Translations under genes and position numbers: made by a program | Notes under the pieces: model-generated | Databases searched by the model: none | Seen by the model: only the letters and a program-made list of their open reading frames with translations | What the model was told of the DNA's origin: nothing | Source: CAAGNP01 sp045595965 | GTDB taxonomy: Bacteria; Bacteroidota; Bacteroidia; Bacteroidales; UBA932 | NCBI GenBank assembly: GCA_045595965.1 | Contig: JAZOBN010000008.1 | Location: forward strand, 1-64,000 | Direction of reading: 5' to 3' | DNA length: 64,000 nt | Part shown: in pieces, positions 8,228 to 16,551 of the stretch | Layout of the letters: every line of letters starts with the position of its first letter | Position numbering within the stretch: the first letter of the stretch is position 1

Positions 8228-9619
8228 ATGACAACTCAGAGAGAGATCATTGATAAGATCAATACCGATATAGAGGGGCAAAGGGGATATTTTGCCTCGG
8301 GTGCGACACTGGAAATCAAATTCAGAAAAGAGATGCTCCGCAAATTGGATGGAGCTATCAGAAAATGGGAAAACGAACTTTATGAAGCACTCTGGAGAGA
8401 TTTGCACAAATCGTATGAAGAGGCATACCTGACAGAGATCAGTATCGTTTACGGTGAGATAAAGAACCATTTGAAGCACATTCGTAAATGGTCAAAGCGG
8501 AAATCTCTCCCCACCCCTGTCAAGTTGTTTCCATCCAGAAGTTATCAGATCAAGGAGCCACTTGGGAACACCCTTATAATTTCCCCATGGAACTACCCCG
8601 TCCAGCTCCTTCTGAATCCCCTTGTGGGGGCGATTTCTGCCGGTTGCACAGCATTTTTGAAACCCTCTCCATATGTTCCTAATGTCTCTGAAGTTCTTGA
8701 AAAGATGATCAGTGAGACATTTGATCCCAATTATATCTCCATTGCAAGGGGAAACAGGGAAATCAACTCACATCTATTGGGGCAAAGATGGGATCTTATC
8801 TTTTTTACAGGGAGTCCCGATCTTGGGAAAACAGTGATGAACGCAGCTGCCAGACACCTCACACCCGTCATATTGGAATTGGGAGGAAAGAGTCCTTGTA
8901 TAATTGACAAATCTGCAGATATTAAAGTTGCGGCAAAAAGGATCGCATGGGGAAAAACTCTCAATGCCGGGCAGACTTGCATCGCTCCCGACTATCTCCT
9001 GATACACCCACAGATTAAAGGTGAGTTTATTGAGGAGTTCAAGAGAAATGTAAAAGTGCTGCACGGGGATGATATAAAGGAGAGTTCACACTACGTCAGA
9101 ATAGTTAGCGACAAAGCATTCCTAAGGGTGAGACAATATCTTAACGATGGGAAAATACTCTACGGAGGGAGATTCGATCCAAATGAGAAATTTATTGAAC
9201 CGACCCTTCTTGAAATTGAAAATGTAGAGTGCAATGTGATGAAAGAGGAGATATTTGGTCCTGTTTTCCCTCTTATCACCCTCAGTTCTGATAACTTTAC
9301 ACAGGAGGCGCTCTCATTTATAAATAACAGGGAGAAGCCACTTGCCCTCTACTATTTCGGAGATGAGAAACAGGGGTGGGAATTTATCAGACACACCTCT
9401 TCCGGAGGTGGGTGCATTAACGATGTGATAATGCACATTGCAAACGAAAATGCCCCTTTCGGAGGGGTCGGCAACTCTGGAACAGGAAGATACCACGGAG
9501 TAGAGAGCTTCAATGCCTTTTCACATTTGAGGACAATAATATCTACCGGCACATGGATAGATTTACCATTCAGATATATGCCCTATAAGTTGTTCTCATT
9601 GGTAAAAAAAATTGTATAA
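8228..9619 (+). CDS. NAD(P)-dependent aldehyde dehydrogenase
   Basis: Oxidises aldehydes to carboxylic acids. At 463 aa without a long N-terminal extension it resembles the class 3 / fatty aldehyde type. Motifs: ISPWNYPVQLLLNPL for cofactor binding, FFTGSPDLGKTVM, general-base Glu in VILELGGKSPCIID, nucleophile Cys in NAGQTCIAPDY, and EEIFGPVFPL. A proline- and aromatic-rich tail (TWIDLPFRYMPY) with a final hydrophobic stretch could associate with membrane. It reads into msrA with five bases between. Confidence 0.95.
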   Translation: MTTQREIIDKINTDIEGQRGYFASGATLEIKFRKEMLRKLDGAIRKWENELYEALWRDLHKSYEEAYLTEISIVYGEIKNHLKHIRKWSKRKSLPTPVKLFPSRSYQIKEPLGNTLIISPWNYPVQLLLNPLVGAISAGCTAFLKPSPYVPNVSEVLEKMISETFDPNYISIARGNREINSHLLGQRWDLIFFTGSPDLGKTVMNAAARHLTPVILELGGKSPCIIDKSADIKVAAKRIAWGKTLNAGQTCIAPDYLLIHPQIKGEFIEEFKRNVKVLHGDDIKESSHYVRIVSDKAFLRVRQYLNDGKILYGGRFDPNEKFIEPTLLEIENVECNVMKEEIFGPVFPLITLSSDNFTQEALSFINNREKPLALYYFGDEKQGWEFIRHTSSGGGCINDVIMHIANENAPFGGVGNSGTGRYHGVESFNAFSHLRTIISTGTWIDLPFRYMPYKLFSLVKKIV

Positions 9620-9623
9620 CGTT

Positions 9624-10124
9624 ATGAAAGAGATCTATTTTGCAGGGGGTTGTTTTTGGGGGACCCAACACTATTTCAAACAGATCAGAGGGGTAATATA
9701 CACTGCTGCAGGTTATGCCAACGGTCACACTCCAGACCCTACATATCAGGAGGTTTATACAGACAGTACCGGATATGCAGAGACGGTAAAAGTAGTATAT
9801 AACCCTGATGAAATATCGCTCGAACTCCTTGCAGACCTCTACTTCAAATCTATTGACCCGACATCTCTCAACAAACAGGGAGAGGATGTAGGGACAAGAT
9901 ACAGAACAGGAATCTACTATACAGAAGGGGAAGATCTGCCAGTTATAAAAGCTATTTACGATAAGATTTCAGCACACTATTCTACCCCATTGGCTGTAGA
10001 ATTGGAACCCCTCAGAAATTTTTATCCTGCAGAAGAGTACCATCAGGACTATCTTGACAAAAATCCATCAGGATATTGTCATCTGCCGGCAGCTCTATTT
10101 GAATTTGCAAGAAAAAGCAATTAA
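9624..10124 (+). CDS. msrA: Peptide methionine-(S)-sulfoxide reductase MsrA
   Basis: Repairs oxidised methionine in proteins. 166 aa from the ATG at 9624; the TTG at 9612 would add four residues and overlap the upstream gene, and is less likely. The active-site motif GCFWG (Cys10) lies at the N terminus as in all MsrA, followed by GYANGHTPDPTY, EVVYNPDEISLE-like segment and NFYPAEEYHQDYLDKNP, the usual substrate-binding Tyr/Asp region. No MsrB domain is fused. Its stop overlaps that of the opposing aminotransferase by 4 bases. Confidence 0.96.
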   Translation: MKEIYFAGGCFWGTQHYFKQIRGVIYTAAGYANGHTPDPTYQEVYTDSTGYAETVKVVYNPDEISLELLADLYFKSIDPTSLNKQGEDVGTRYRTGIYYTEGEDLPVIKAIYDKISAHYSTPLAVELEPLRNFYPAEEYHQDYLDKNPSGYCHLPAALFEFARKSN

Positions 10125-11236
10125 ATAGAGAGCATCTCCAATACCTCGGGGAAATTTTCCCTTCCAAAGCCTACTCGGATATATTTTCCCGAAGATTCAA
10201 ACATCTCCCCAGGGACAGTCAGGATACTTCTCTGATGAACAAGTTTTGTACTCCACTCTCTGGCACTACCTTCGGCTGAAATCTTTACAAAGGCAACACT
10301 GCCACCCTTTGGAGGGATGAATTTTTCCACCCAAGGGAGTTTTCCCGATTCAACCGCCTCCTTGAACAAGGAGACATTCTTTTTGATTTTCACGATATTC
10401 GGATTCAGAAATGCCTCCGGATGGTTCAGGACTATAGCAGAAAGAATCTCCGATGTGGCACTATTACACATTGAGAGGTATGGTTTGAAAACCAGCAATT
10501 GCTCTATCAGCCATCTGTCTCTTGATGCTATCCAGCCGATACGTGCCCCCGCAAGTCCGAATGATTTTGCCATTCCCCATAAAGAAATCCCTTTCTCATA
10601 CAATTCATATATAGGTGGAACGGAGGTTATTTTCTCATCAATTATCAGATCGCGGTACATCTCATCTGAGTAAATATATGCACCGCAGCTACGGGCAATT
10701 TCTACAATCTCCTCCAACCCTTCACGAGAGAGGGTGGCCCCGGTAGGGTTATGGGGAAAATTAATAACAATGAGCCTTGTTTCGGGACGGACAAGGGAAC
10801 GAAGTTTTGAGATGTCAAATATCCACTCCCCTTCCCTCTCTTCAGCTTCCCAATATGACAGTTCGCAACCCAGCGATTCCAGAACCTGATATAGTGACTG
10901 ATAAGCTGGAGAGACAACCACAGCATGAGGATTTCCAACACCTTCCATAAGGATATTCATTGTCATAAAGCTGAGTTCCCCAGGTGAAGCAACCACTATA
11001 TCTTCTACAGATCCATTTGAATAGTATTTTTTGATGGCTTCCCTCAGAAAAGGACTTCCAGGTGTCTCAGTGTATCCCAACTTAAGTCCGTCCCACATCT
11101 TTTTCTCGGACTCATCTGCCTGATTCAAAACATATTGCATAGAATATCCATCACAATCTGAACAAGAGAACATATATTTGGCAGTAAACTCGTACTGTGC
11201 GAAGTACTCTTCAAGGAGAAATTTTGAAATTATCAT
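10121..11236 (-). CDS. Class I/II PLP aminotransferase
   Basis: Fold-type I aminotransferase, 371 aa from the ATG at 11236. A GTG at 11266 would add ten residues but falls on the -7 promoter box, so it is rejected. Motifs: LGYTETPGSPFLREAI near the N terminus, INFPHNPTGATLS, YSDEMYRDL (PLP ring Asp/Tyr) and the Schiff-base Lys in GMAKSFGLAGARIGW, with the C-terminal Arg in YIRVGFGREN for the substrate carboxylate. Substrate not determinable. Monocistronic; its stop codon overlaps the msrA stop. Confidence 0.92.
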   Translation of the reverse strand: MIISKFLLEEYFAQYEFTAKYMFSCSDCDGYSMQYVLNQADESEKKMWDGLKLGYTETPGSPFLREAIKKYYSNGSVEDIVVASPGELSFMTMNILMEGVGNPHAVVVSPAYQSLYQVLESLGCELSYWEAEEREGEWIFDISKLRSLVRPETRLIVINFPHNPTGATLSREGLEEIVEIARSCGAYIYSDEMYRDLIIDEKITSVPPIYELYEKGISLWGMAKSFGLAGARIGWIASRDRWLIEQLLVFKPYLSMCNSATSEILSAIVLNHPEAFLNPNIVKIKKNVSLFKEAVESGKLPWVEKFIPPKGGSVAFVKISAEGSAREWSTKLVHQRSILTVPGEMFESSGKYIRVGFGRENFPEVLEMLSI

Positions 11237-11265
11237 ACTGGAAATTTTTATAAAATAGATAATCA

Positions 11266-11273
11266 CAAATTTA
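11266..11273 (-). promoter_or_regulatory. -7 element of the aminotransferase gene
   Basis: TAAATTTG on the minus strand matches TAnnTTTG and lies 29 bases upstream of the ATG at 11236. It argues for that ATG rather than the GTG that coincides with the box. No clear -33. Confidence 0.5.
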
Positions 11274-11295
11274 AGAAAATTACTATTTTTATACC

Positions 11296-11529
11296 ATGAT
11301 TCGGATAAAAAAGAGACTCACCAACATCTGGGAACTATATCGTGACGGTTTCAGGAATATGACCTGGGGGAGACCACTTTGGGGACTTATCATCCTCAAG
11401 GTCATCATACTTTTTGCTGTTCTCCGCCTATTTTTCTTCAAGCCTGCCATGGCGGGGCTGACAGATGCAGAGAAAAGCGATGTCGTAGGGAGACATCTGA
11501 TTATGGAAAATAAAGATACTATCAAATAA
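11296..11529 (+). CDS. DUF4492 small membrane protein, cyd operon
   Basis: 77 aa with one transmembrane helix (about residues 28-50, LWGLIILKVIILFAVLRLFFF), a basic N terminus containing YRDGFRNMTWGR and a charged C-terminal tail. It matches my memory of DUF4492, a Bacteroidota family found next to cytochrome bd genes. It sits 11 bases before cydA and is certainly co-transcribed. By position and topology it is a candidate accessory subunit like proteobacterial CydX or actinobacterial CydH, to which it shows no obvious sequence similarity. That role is inference. Confidence 0.88.
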   Translation: MIRIKKRLTNIWELYRDGFRNMTWGRPLWGLIILKVIILFAVLRLFFFKPAMAGLTDAEKSDVVGRHLIMENKDTIK

Positions 11530-11540
11530 ACGAATAAAAT

Positions 11541-13022
11541 ATGGATGCAATTTTCTGGTCTAGAATGCAGTTTGCAATGACCGCTGCTTATCACTGGCTA
11601 TTTGTACCGCTGACACTTGGTCTGGCAATGGCGATGGCCATAATGGAGACACTCTATGTTGTCAAAAAGGATGAATACTGGAAAAAGTGTGCTCAATTCT
11701 GGATGAAACTGTTTGCGATCAATTTCTCCGTTGGTATCGCCACAGGTATTATCCTTGAATTTGAATTTGGGACCAATTGGAGCAACTATTCCTGGTTCGT
11801 TGGGGATATATTCGGGGCGCCCCTTGCCATCGAGGGGATCCTTGCATTTTTCATGGAGGCAACATTCTTTGCAGTAATGTTCTTCGGTTGGGAAAAGGTG
11901 AGCAAAAGATTTCACTTGATCTCTACCTGGCTCACCGGAATTGGAGCCTCAATCTCCGCTTATTGGATCATTGTGGCAAACGGATGGATGCAAAACCCTG
12001 TCGGTACAACATTCAATCCGGACACAGTCAGGAGTGAAATGGCCTCTGCCCAGGCTTTCTGGGAGGTTATTTCAAATCCTGTAGCAGTGAGCAAGTTTTT
12101 CCACGCAGTTACAAGCGGTTGGGTCACAGGAGGTGTATTCGTAGTGGCAATCAGCTGCTGGTATCTCTTCAAGGGGAGAAATACCAGATTTGCCAAAAAG
12201 AGCATATTTGTAGGTGGGTTTGTAGGATTGCTCGGGACCTTTGCAGTGATGCTTTCTGGTGATGCTTCCGGAGTACATGCTGCAGAGTTCCAGCCTATGA
12301 AACTTGCAGCAATGGAAGGGCTCGAAGATGGTGGCCGCCGCGCACCTTTCAGCATTGTTCCTGGGGTTGAGATTCAAGGAATGCTCTCAATCCTTGCCAC
12401 CCACGATATTGACGGATATGTCCCCGGAATAAATGATATTATCAATGGCTATACCGATAATGACGGTAATGTTATCCCATCTGTAGAGAAAAAAATGGAG
12501 ATGGGAAGAACGGCTATTGAGGCTCTTGCCCAATACAGATCGTTGAAAGAGAGTGATCCCGATGGAGCTCTTAAAGCTAAGGGGATACTTGAAGAGAATG
12601 TCCGGTATATGGGATATGGTTACCTCGAATCTCCAGAAGATGTCATCCCCCCTGTCGGAATAGTTTACTGGTCATTCAGATTCATGGTGGGCTTTGGGAT
12701 GCTCATAGCACTTATTCTTGTACTGACATTGTGGTTCAACTACAAAGACAAATTGCCCAAGATGAAATGGCTCCTCATAGCTGCCATGCTTGCAATTCCT
12801 ATGGTATATGTGTGCGAAGAGGCGGGTTGGATAGTTGCTGAGGTGGGCCGTCAACCCTGGACAATTCAAGGTCTGCTCCCTGTAAATGTGGCTATATCTG
12901 ACACAACCAAAGGTGAGGTTATGACCACATTCTTCCTCTTCCTTGGAATTTTTGCCCTGTTCCTCATCATTGAGATCAGAATCATGATCAATGCTATCAA
13001 GAAAGGGCCTTCTGTCGAATAA
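11541..13022 (+). CDS. cydA: Cytochrome bd ubiquinol/menaquinol oxidase subunit I
   Basis: Haem-carrying subunit of the high-affinity oxygen reductase, 493 aa. Haem ligands are visible: His18 in AAYHW (haem d side), His188 in KFFHAVTSGW and Met in YWSFRFMVGFG (both b558). The quinol loop is present, with GMLSILATHDIDGYVPG and a longer stretch before VGIVYWSF. The GRQPWTIQG motif for the last helices is intact. It acts in the inner membrane, scavenging oxygen and giving a modest proton-motive force. Operon DUF4492-cydA-cydB. Confidence 0.98.
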   Translation: MDAIFWSRMQFAMTAAYHWLFVPLTLGLAMAMAIMETLYVVKKDEYWKKCAQFWMKLFAINFSVGIATGIILEFEFGTNWSNYSWFVGDIFGAPLAIEGILAFFMEATFFAVMFFGWEKVSKRFHLISTWLTGIGASISAYWIIVANGWMQNPVGTTFNPDTVRSEMASAQAFWEVISNPVAVSKFFHAVTSGWVTGGVFVVAISCWYLFKGRNTRFAKKSIFVGGFVGLLGTFAVMLSGDASGVHAAEFQPMKLAAMEGLEDGGRRAPFSIVPGVEIQGMLSILATHDIDGYVPGINDIINGYTDNDGNVIPSVEKKMEMGRTAIEALAQYRSLKESDPDGALKAKGILEENVRYMGYGYLESPEDVIPPVGIVYWSFRFMVGFGMLIALILVLTLWFNYKDKLPKMKWLLIAAMLAIPMVYVCEEAGWIVAEVGRQPWTIQGLLPVNVAISDTTKGEVMTTFFLFLGIFALFLIIEIRIMINAIKKGPSVE

Positions 13023-13037
13023 TTAAAATATAAGAAT

Positions 13038-14177
13038 ATGTCATATACATTTTTGCAAAACTACTGGTGGTGTCTGATCTCCCTATTGGGTGGTCTGCTG
13101 GTGTTCCTGATGTTCGTTCAGGGGGCCAATGTTCACCTTGTCAACAAAAGACTTTCAGATCTGCAAAAAAGGATAGTAGTAAACTCCACAGGTCGCAAAT
13201 GGGAATTGGCGTTTACAACTCTGGTTGTATTTGGAGGTGCCTTTTTTGCATCTTTTCCCCTATTCTACAGTACAAGTTTCGGAGGGGCTTACTGGGTTTG
13301 GGTGCTGCTTCTGATAACATTTGTATTTCAAGCCGTTTCCTATGAATTCCTCCATAAAAAGGATAATCTTCTTGGGGTAAAAGGGTTTAGAATTGCACTC
13401 GTTGCAAACGGATTTCTTGCCCCATTCCTAGTGGGGACAGCTGTGGGGACATTCTTTACAGGATCCGATTTCACCGTTGACAAAGGGGCAATAATCGGCA
13501 CAGCATCCCCTGTCATCAGCACATGGGGAAATTCATGGAGAGGTCTTGAAGCATTGGCTCAGCCTCATGCCGTCCTACTTGGGGTTACATTGGTAGGACT
13601 CACTGTCATCCTTGGGGCTTTGTATCTTATCAACAATGTAGAGGATACAGAGACAGAGAATGAAATGAGACGTACTGTGAAAATTACAGCAATTCCTTTC
13701 CTTGTGCTATTCTTGACATGGGTAGGAATCCTCCTTTGCAGAGAGGGATTTGCAATCTCTTCAGATGGCTCAGTATATATGGAGAGATACAAATATCTCC
13801 ATAACCTCTTTGAAATACCCGGATTGGTGGCAATATTTGCAGTTGGAGTTGCAGCCGTCCTTTCTGGCATCTGGAAAGGGGCCATGACCTCTTCACGTAA
13901 GGGGATATGGTATGCCGGAGCCGGAACTGTCCTTGTGGTCATCAGTGTATTTTTACTTGCAGGATTCAATAATACAGCATACTACCCATCGAACACAGAC
14001 CTGCAAAGCTCACTCACAATCCTAAACAGTTCTTCAAGCCGTTTCACATTGCAAGTGATGTCTATAGTATCGCTTCTCATCCCTTTTGTTCTTGCATATA
14101 TTATCTATGCATGGAGACAAATGGATAAAAAGATGATCACAGAAGATGAAATAACACAGACTGAAGACAAATATTGA
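13038..14177 (+). CDS. cydB: Cytochrome bd oxidase subunit II
   Basis: Partner subunit of CydA, 379 aa, with eight or nine predicted transmembrane helices. Characteristic are the N terminus YWWCLISLLGGLLVFLMFVQGAN, the WELAFTTLVVFGGAFFASFPLFY segment and the NTAYYPSNTDLQSSLTI periplasmic loop. It follows cydA by 15 bases. Its stop directly abuts the stop of the opposing esterase gene with no spacer, so no separate terminator is possible between them. Confidence 0.97.
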   Translation: MSYTFLQNYWWCLISLLGGLLVFLMFVQGANVHLVNKRLSDLQKRIVVNSTGRKWELAFTTLVVFGGAFFASFPLFYSTSFGGAYWVWVLLLITFVFQAVSYEFLHKKDNLLGVKGFRIALVANGFLAPFLVGTAVGTFFTGSDFTVDKGAIIGTASPVISTWGNSWRGLEALAQPHAVLLGVTLVGLTVILGALYLINNVEDTETENEMRRTVKITAIPFLVLFLTWVGILLCREGFAISSDGSVYMERYKYLHNLFEIPGLVAIFAVGVAAVLSGIWKGAMTSSRKGIWYAGAGTVLVVISVFLLAGFNNTAYYPSNTDLQSSLTILNSSSSRFTLQVMSIVSLLIPFVLAYIIYAWRQMDKKMITEDEITQTEDKY

Positions 14178-15461
14178 TTACTTGACCGACTTTAAGGTCT
14201 CTATAATCCAGCTCCATAGGGAGTTCATCTGTTCGGGATAGGTCCAGTGACCTATATTCTCCCCAATAATGACCTCTTTTGGGGCTGGGATTATATTATA
14301 TGTAGCACAAGTTGTTGTGGGGGCACAGGTGAGATCATTATATCCATATAGGTAATATACAGGGGCTTTCAAACCTCTTGCAAAATTGGAAACATCATAG
14401 TAGCGGGCTGTCTCGATTTTCTCCTGTGTATGGTTACTGGTGTTCTTGAACATGTGCGGCCAGCCACCTGCCCTTCCATGAATATACCCTTCCACATCAC
14501 AGATAGCAGGGAAATAGGCAACTGTTGCTCTGATTCTGGAATCAAGTCTTGATGTCACTATCGAAAGTGCCCCACCCTGACTTCCTCCAAAAGTACCTAT
14601 CACTCCATTGCATTGTGGCAATGACTGTAGGAAATCTATCCCTTTCACTGCTCCAAGGTAAACTCTGCGATAGAAATAACGGTATTTGTCATTCAAGTTA
14701 TCTTCAGGATAGTTTGCTAGAATTCCACTTGACAAATCGGCATAAATGCTACCTTCAAGATCTACAGGAATTCCATGAATCCCAAGTTCCAGGATGATTA
14801 CACCCTCTTTAGAGTGGGCAACATCTCCACCTTTAGCACCTACACCTGCACCGGGGAATCTCAAGATTGCCGGGTATTTTCCCTCCCCTTTAGGGATAGT
14901 CAGGACGCCATACATCCTTGAGTTTCTAATATTGCCATAGGATATATGATAGACATCGACCTCTTTTGTACACCTCTGAGGGAGGAGTTTCATTTCGGGG
15001 TCCAATTTTACCTTCGCAACCTCATCGATCCCTTGTTGCCAGAATTGGTCAAAATCTGCAGGCAGGGTCGTTGTTGGGGTGAGTTTATCTGTATCGAATC
15101 CTACTGTACAAAGGGCAGAATATTTTTTGCCATCCTGAATTGCAGTAGCTTTAACCCTCATGAATCCGGGTTTCTTCATAGTACCGACTTTGATTACACC
15201 CTGATTCCCTTTAAGCTCCATCTCACCACTTTTATGTGGTCTCATAAGGTCTTCGCTCACCTCATATCTGACAGTAATATTCTCCAGGCTCATACCACAA
15301 TCAAGTGCTATTACACTCATTTTCACCTCTTCTCCACACTTATAGAGTGCATCATTATGATCGGGGAAAAGGATAAGCTGTATTTTCGATTGTCTGGGCT
15401 GGCCGTATAGCATTGTTGCTGCCACCATAAAGGTAAGGATTGCCAATGTAATTCTCTTCAT
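14178..15461 (-). CDS. Secreted acetyl-xylan-esterase-like hydrolase (CE7/AXE1)
   Basis: Alpha/beta hydrolase, 427 aa from the ATG at 15461. That start gives a clean signal peptide (MKRITLAILTFMVAATMLYG, cut near residue 20); upstream in-frame extension would destroy it. Residues 20-125 look like a beta-sandwich domain and the AXE1 hydrolase domain follows. Catalytic triad candidates: Ser in GTFGGSQGGALS, Asp in LYGYNDLTC and His in GENIGHWTY. CE7 enzymes remove acetyl groups from xylo-oligosaccharides or antibiotics. It likely acts in the periplasm on plant or host glycans; substrate is inference. Monocistronic. Confidence 0.92.
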   Translation of the reverse strand: MKRITLAILTFMVAATMLYGQPRQSKIQLILFPDHNDALYKCGEEVKMSVIALDCGMSLENITVRYEVSEDLMRPHKSGEMELKGNQGVIKVGTMKKPGFMRVKATAIQDGKKYSALCTVGFDTDKLTPTTTLPADFDQFWQQGIDEVAKVKLDPEMKLLPQRCTKEVDVYHISYGNIRNSRMYGVLTIPKGEGKYPAILRFPGAGVGAKGGDVAHSKEGVIILELGIHGIPVDLEGSIYADLSSGILANYPEDNLNDKYRYFYRRVYLGAVKGIDFLQSLPQCNGVIGTFGGSQGGALSIVTSRLDSRIRATVAYFPAICDVEGYIHGRAGGWPHMFKNTSNHTQEKIETARYYDVSNFARGLKAPVYYLYGYNDLTCAPTTTCATYNIIPAPKEVIIGENIGHWTYPEQMNSLWSWIIETLKSVK

Positions 15462-15485
15462 AATAGTGTCTCCGTTTATTCTTGA

Positions 15486-15493
15486 CAAAAGTA
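15486..15493 (-). promoter_or_regulatory. -7 element of the esterase gene
   Basis: TACTTTTG on the minus strand matches TAnnTTTG, 24 bases upstream of the chosen ATG at 15461. No clear -33. It supports the shorter esterase start and lies back to back with the pheA promoter. Confidence 0.5.
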
Positions 15494-15512
15494 TAATTTT
15501 ATGGTGACTTCT

Positions 15513-15543
15513 TTTGAATGTTACGATAAAAACTTTAATTTTG
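15513..15543 (+). promoter_or_regulatory. Promoter of the aromatic amino acid operon
   Basis: The best promoter in the window: TTTG at 15513-15516, a 19-base spacer, then TAATTTTG at 15536-15543, an exact fit to TTTG-N19-21-TAnnTTTG. Transcription should begin about 15548-15552, that is at or within a few bases of the leader-peptide ATG, so the leader is nearly leaderless. Confidence 0.8.
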
Positions 15544-15551
15544 TTGCACAA

Positions 15552-15611
15552 ATGGGACAACAACGATTTACATATTCGTTTTTCTATTTCTTTTATCAAT
15601 CACAGCGATAA
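15552..15611 (+). CDS. pheL: Phe/Tyr attenuator leader peptide
   Basis: Nineteen-codon reading frame MGQQRFTYSFFYFFYQSQR ending in TAA at 15609-15611. Five of its residues are Phe and three are Tyr, all within ten codons (15567-15596). It lies between a consensus promoter and a terminator hairpin and precedes the prephenate dehydratase gene, the classical arrangement of a phe operon leader. The stop codon is only two bases before the antiterminator strand at 15614, so a ribosome that completes the peptide would cover that strand, while one stalled at the Phe/Tyr codons would leave it free. No Shine-Dalgarno; translation probably starts at the very 5' end of the mRNA. Confidence 0.85.
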   Translation: MGQQRFTYSFFYFFYQSQR

Positions 15612-15613
15612 GA

Positions 15614-15661
15614 GCAGGAGCCTGTATGTAATTCTTAAGATATTGATTTATAAACTCCTGC
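15614..15661 (+). promoter_or_regulatory. Antiterminator pairing of the pheA attenuator
   Basis: GCAGGAG at 15614-15620 can form seven Watson-Crick pairs with CTCCTGC at 15655-15661, using the same bases that form the left arm of the terminator. The two structures are therefore mutually exclusive. No distinct strand 1 that would pair with GCAGGAG was seen; ribosome coverage of that strand is sufficient to explain switching. Confidence 0.75.
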
Positions 15662-15680
15662 ACATGCGGGAGTTTTTTTT
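15652..15680 (+). terminator. Attenuator terminator upstream of pheA
   Basis: AAACTCCTGC (15652-15661), loop ACAT, GCGGGAGTTT (15666-15675): ten pairs including one G-U, inside a run of eight T (15673-15680). It stands four bases before the pheA ATG at 15685, so it must be read through for the operon to be expressed. The only gene before it is the leader peptide. Confidence 0.88.
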
Positions 15681-15684
15681 GATT

Positions 15685-16551
15685 ATGAAGCGAAAAGTAG
15701 TTATACAAGGTATTGGAGGTTGTAATCACTACATTGCAGCCAAACAATTCTTCAAGAATGATGAAGTGGATACAATTGATTGTGACACATTCAGAAACCT
15801 TGTAAGTCAGGTAGCCAAAGACCCTTCAAAACTTGGAATCATGGCGATAGAAAATACTATTGCCGGCAGTCTTCTGGACAATTTCAATCTCCTGCGCCAA
15901 AGCGGACTTGTCATTGTCGGAGAATACAAACTCCGTATCAAACACGCTCTGGTGGCACTTCCAGGAGTTCCACTCATGGAGATCAGGGAGATAAACACCC
16001 ACCCTATGGCGTTCAGACAGTGTCAGGAGTTCATTGACACCCTCCCCAATGTCAAACTTGTTGAGAAAGATGATACAGCAGGGAGTGCCAAATGGATTCA
16101 AGAGAACAATCTGAGAGATCACGCAGCAATATGTCCCGCAGGTGCTGCAGAGTTATACGGGATGGAGATTCTGGCAGATGGGATTGAAACCAATAAAAGG
16201 AACTACACCCGATTCCTTATCCTTGCCAATAAAGATGTTGCCAAGGAGGTTCTCCGTGAGATTTGTGAACAGCACGAGTACATCAACAAAAGTTCAATCG
16301 TTTTCACATTGCCACACACCAGTGGAAGTTTGTCGAAGGTACTCTCCATACTCTCTTTCTACGATATGAACCTCTCAATGATCCAGTCCGTCCCCATCAT
16401 CGGAGAGGAGTGGCGGTATCAGTTCTATGTCAATTTGCAGTTTTCCGATTACAACAGATACAAACAGGCTATAGATGCAATTCTCCCTTTAACCAAAGAT
16501 TTTACTGTTCTGGGAGAGTATATGGAGGATGAAAATTATGAAAGAGATTAA
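15685..16551 (+). CDS. pheA: Prephenate dehydratase
   Basis: Converts prephenate to phenylpyruvate, the committed step to phenylalanine. 288 aa from the ATG at 15685; in-frame codons further upstream run through the attenuator and are not coding. The dehydratase domain fills residues 1-190, with IENTIAGSLLDNFNLL, the NTHPMAFRQCQEF segment, DDTAGSAKW and the NYTRFLIL signature. A C-terminal ACT domain (about 205-280) follows, KSSIVFTLPHTSGSLSKV. The usual phenylalanine-sensing ESRP is read here as QSVP, so feedback inhibition may differ. No chorismate mutase domain; that activity is fused to the DAHP synthase two genes on. First structural gene of the attenuated operon. Confidence 0.96.
   Translation: MKRKVVIQGIGGCNHYIAAKQFFKNDEVDTIDCDTFRNLVSQVAKDPSKLGIMAIENTIAGSLLDNFNLLRQSGLVIVGEYKLRIKHALVALPGVPLMEIREINTHPMAFRQCQEFIDTLPNVKLVEKDDTAGSAKWIQENNLRDHAAICPAGAAELYGMEILADGIETNKRNYTRFLILANKDVAKEVLREICEQHEYINKSSIVFTLPHTSGSLSKVLSILSFYDMNLSMIQSVPIIGEEWRYQFYVNLQFSDYNRYKQAIDAILPLTKDFTVLGEYMEDENYERD

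Noticed and set aside
15459..15599. N-terminal extension of the esterase beyond 15461
   Set aside because: It would bury the clean signal peptide and cross the promoter boxes.
15514..15684. Upstream extension of pheA from a TTG at 15514
   Set aside because: It is open in frame but lies inside the promoter and attenuator, encodes no family-like sequence, and the proper domain starts at 15685.
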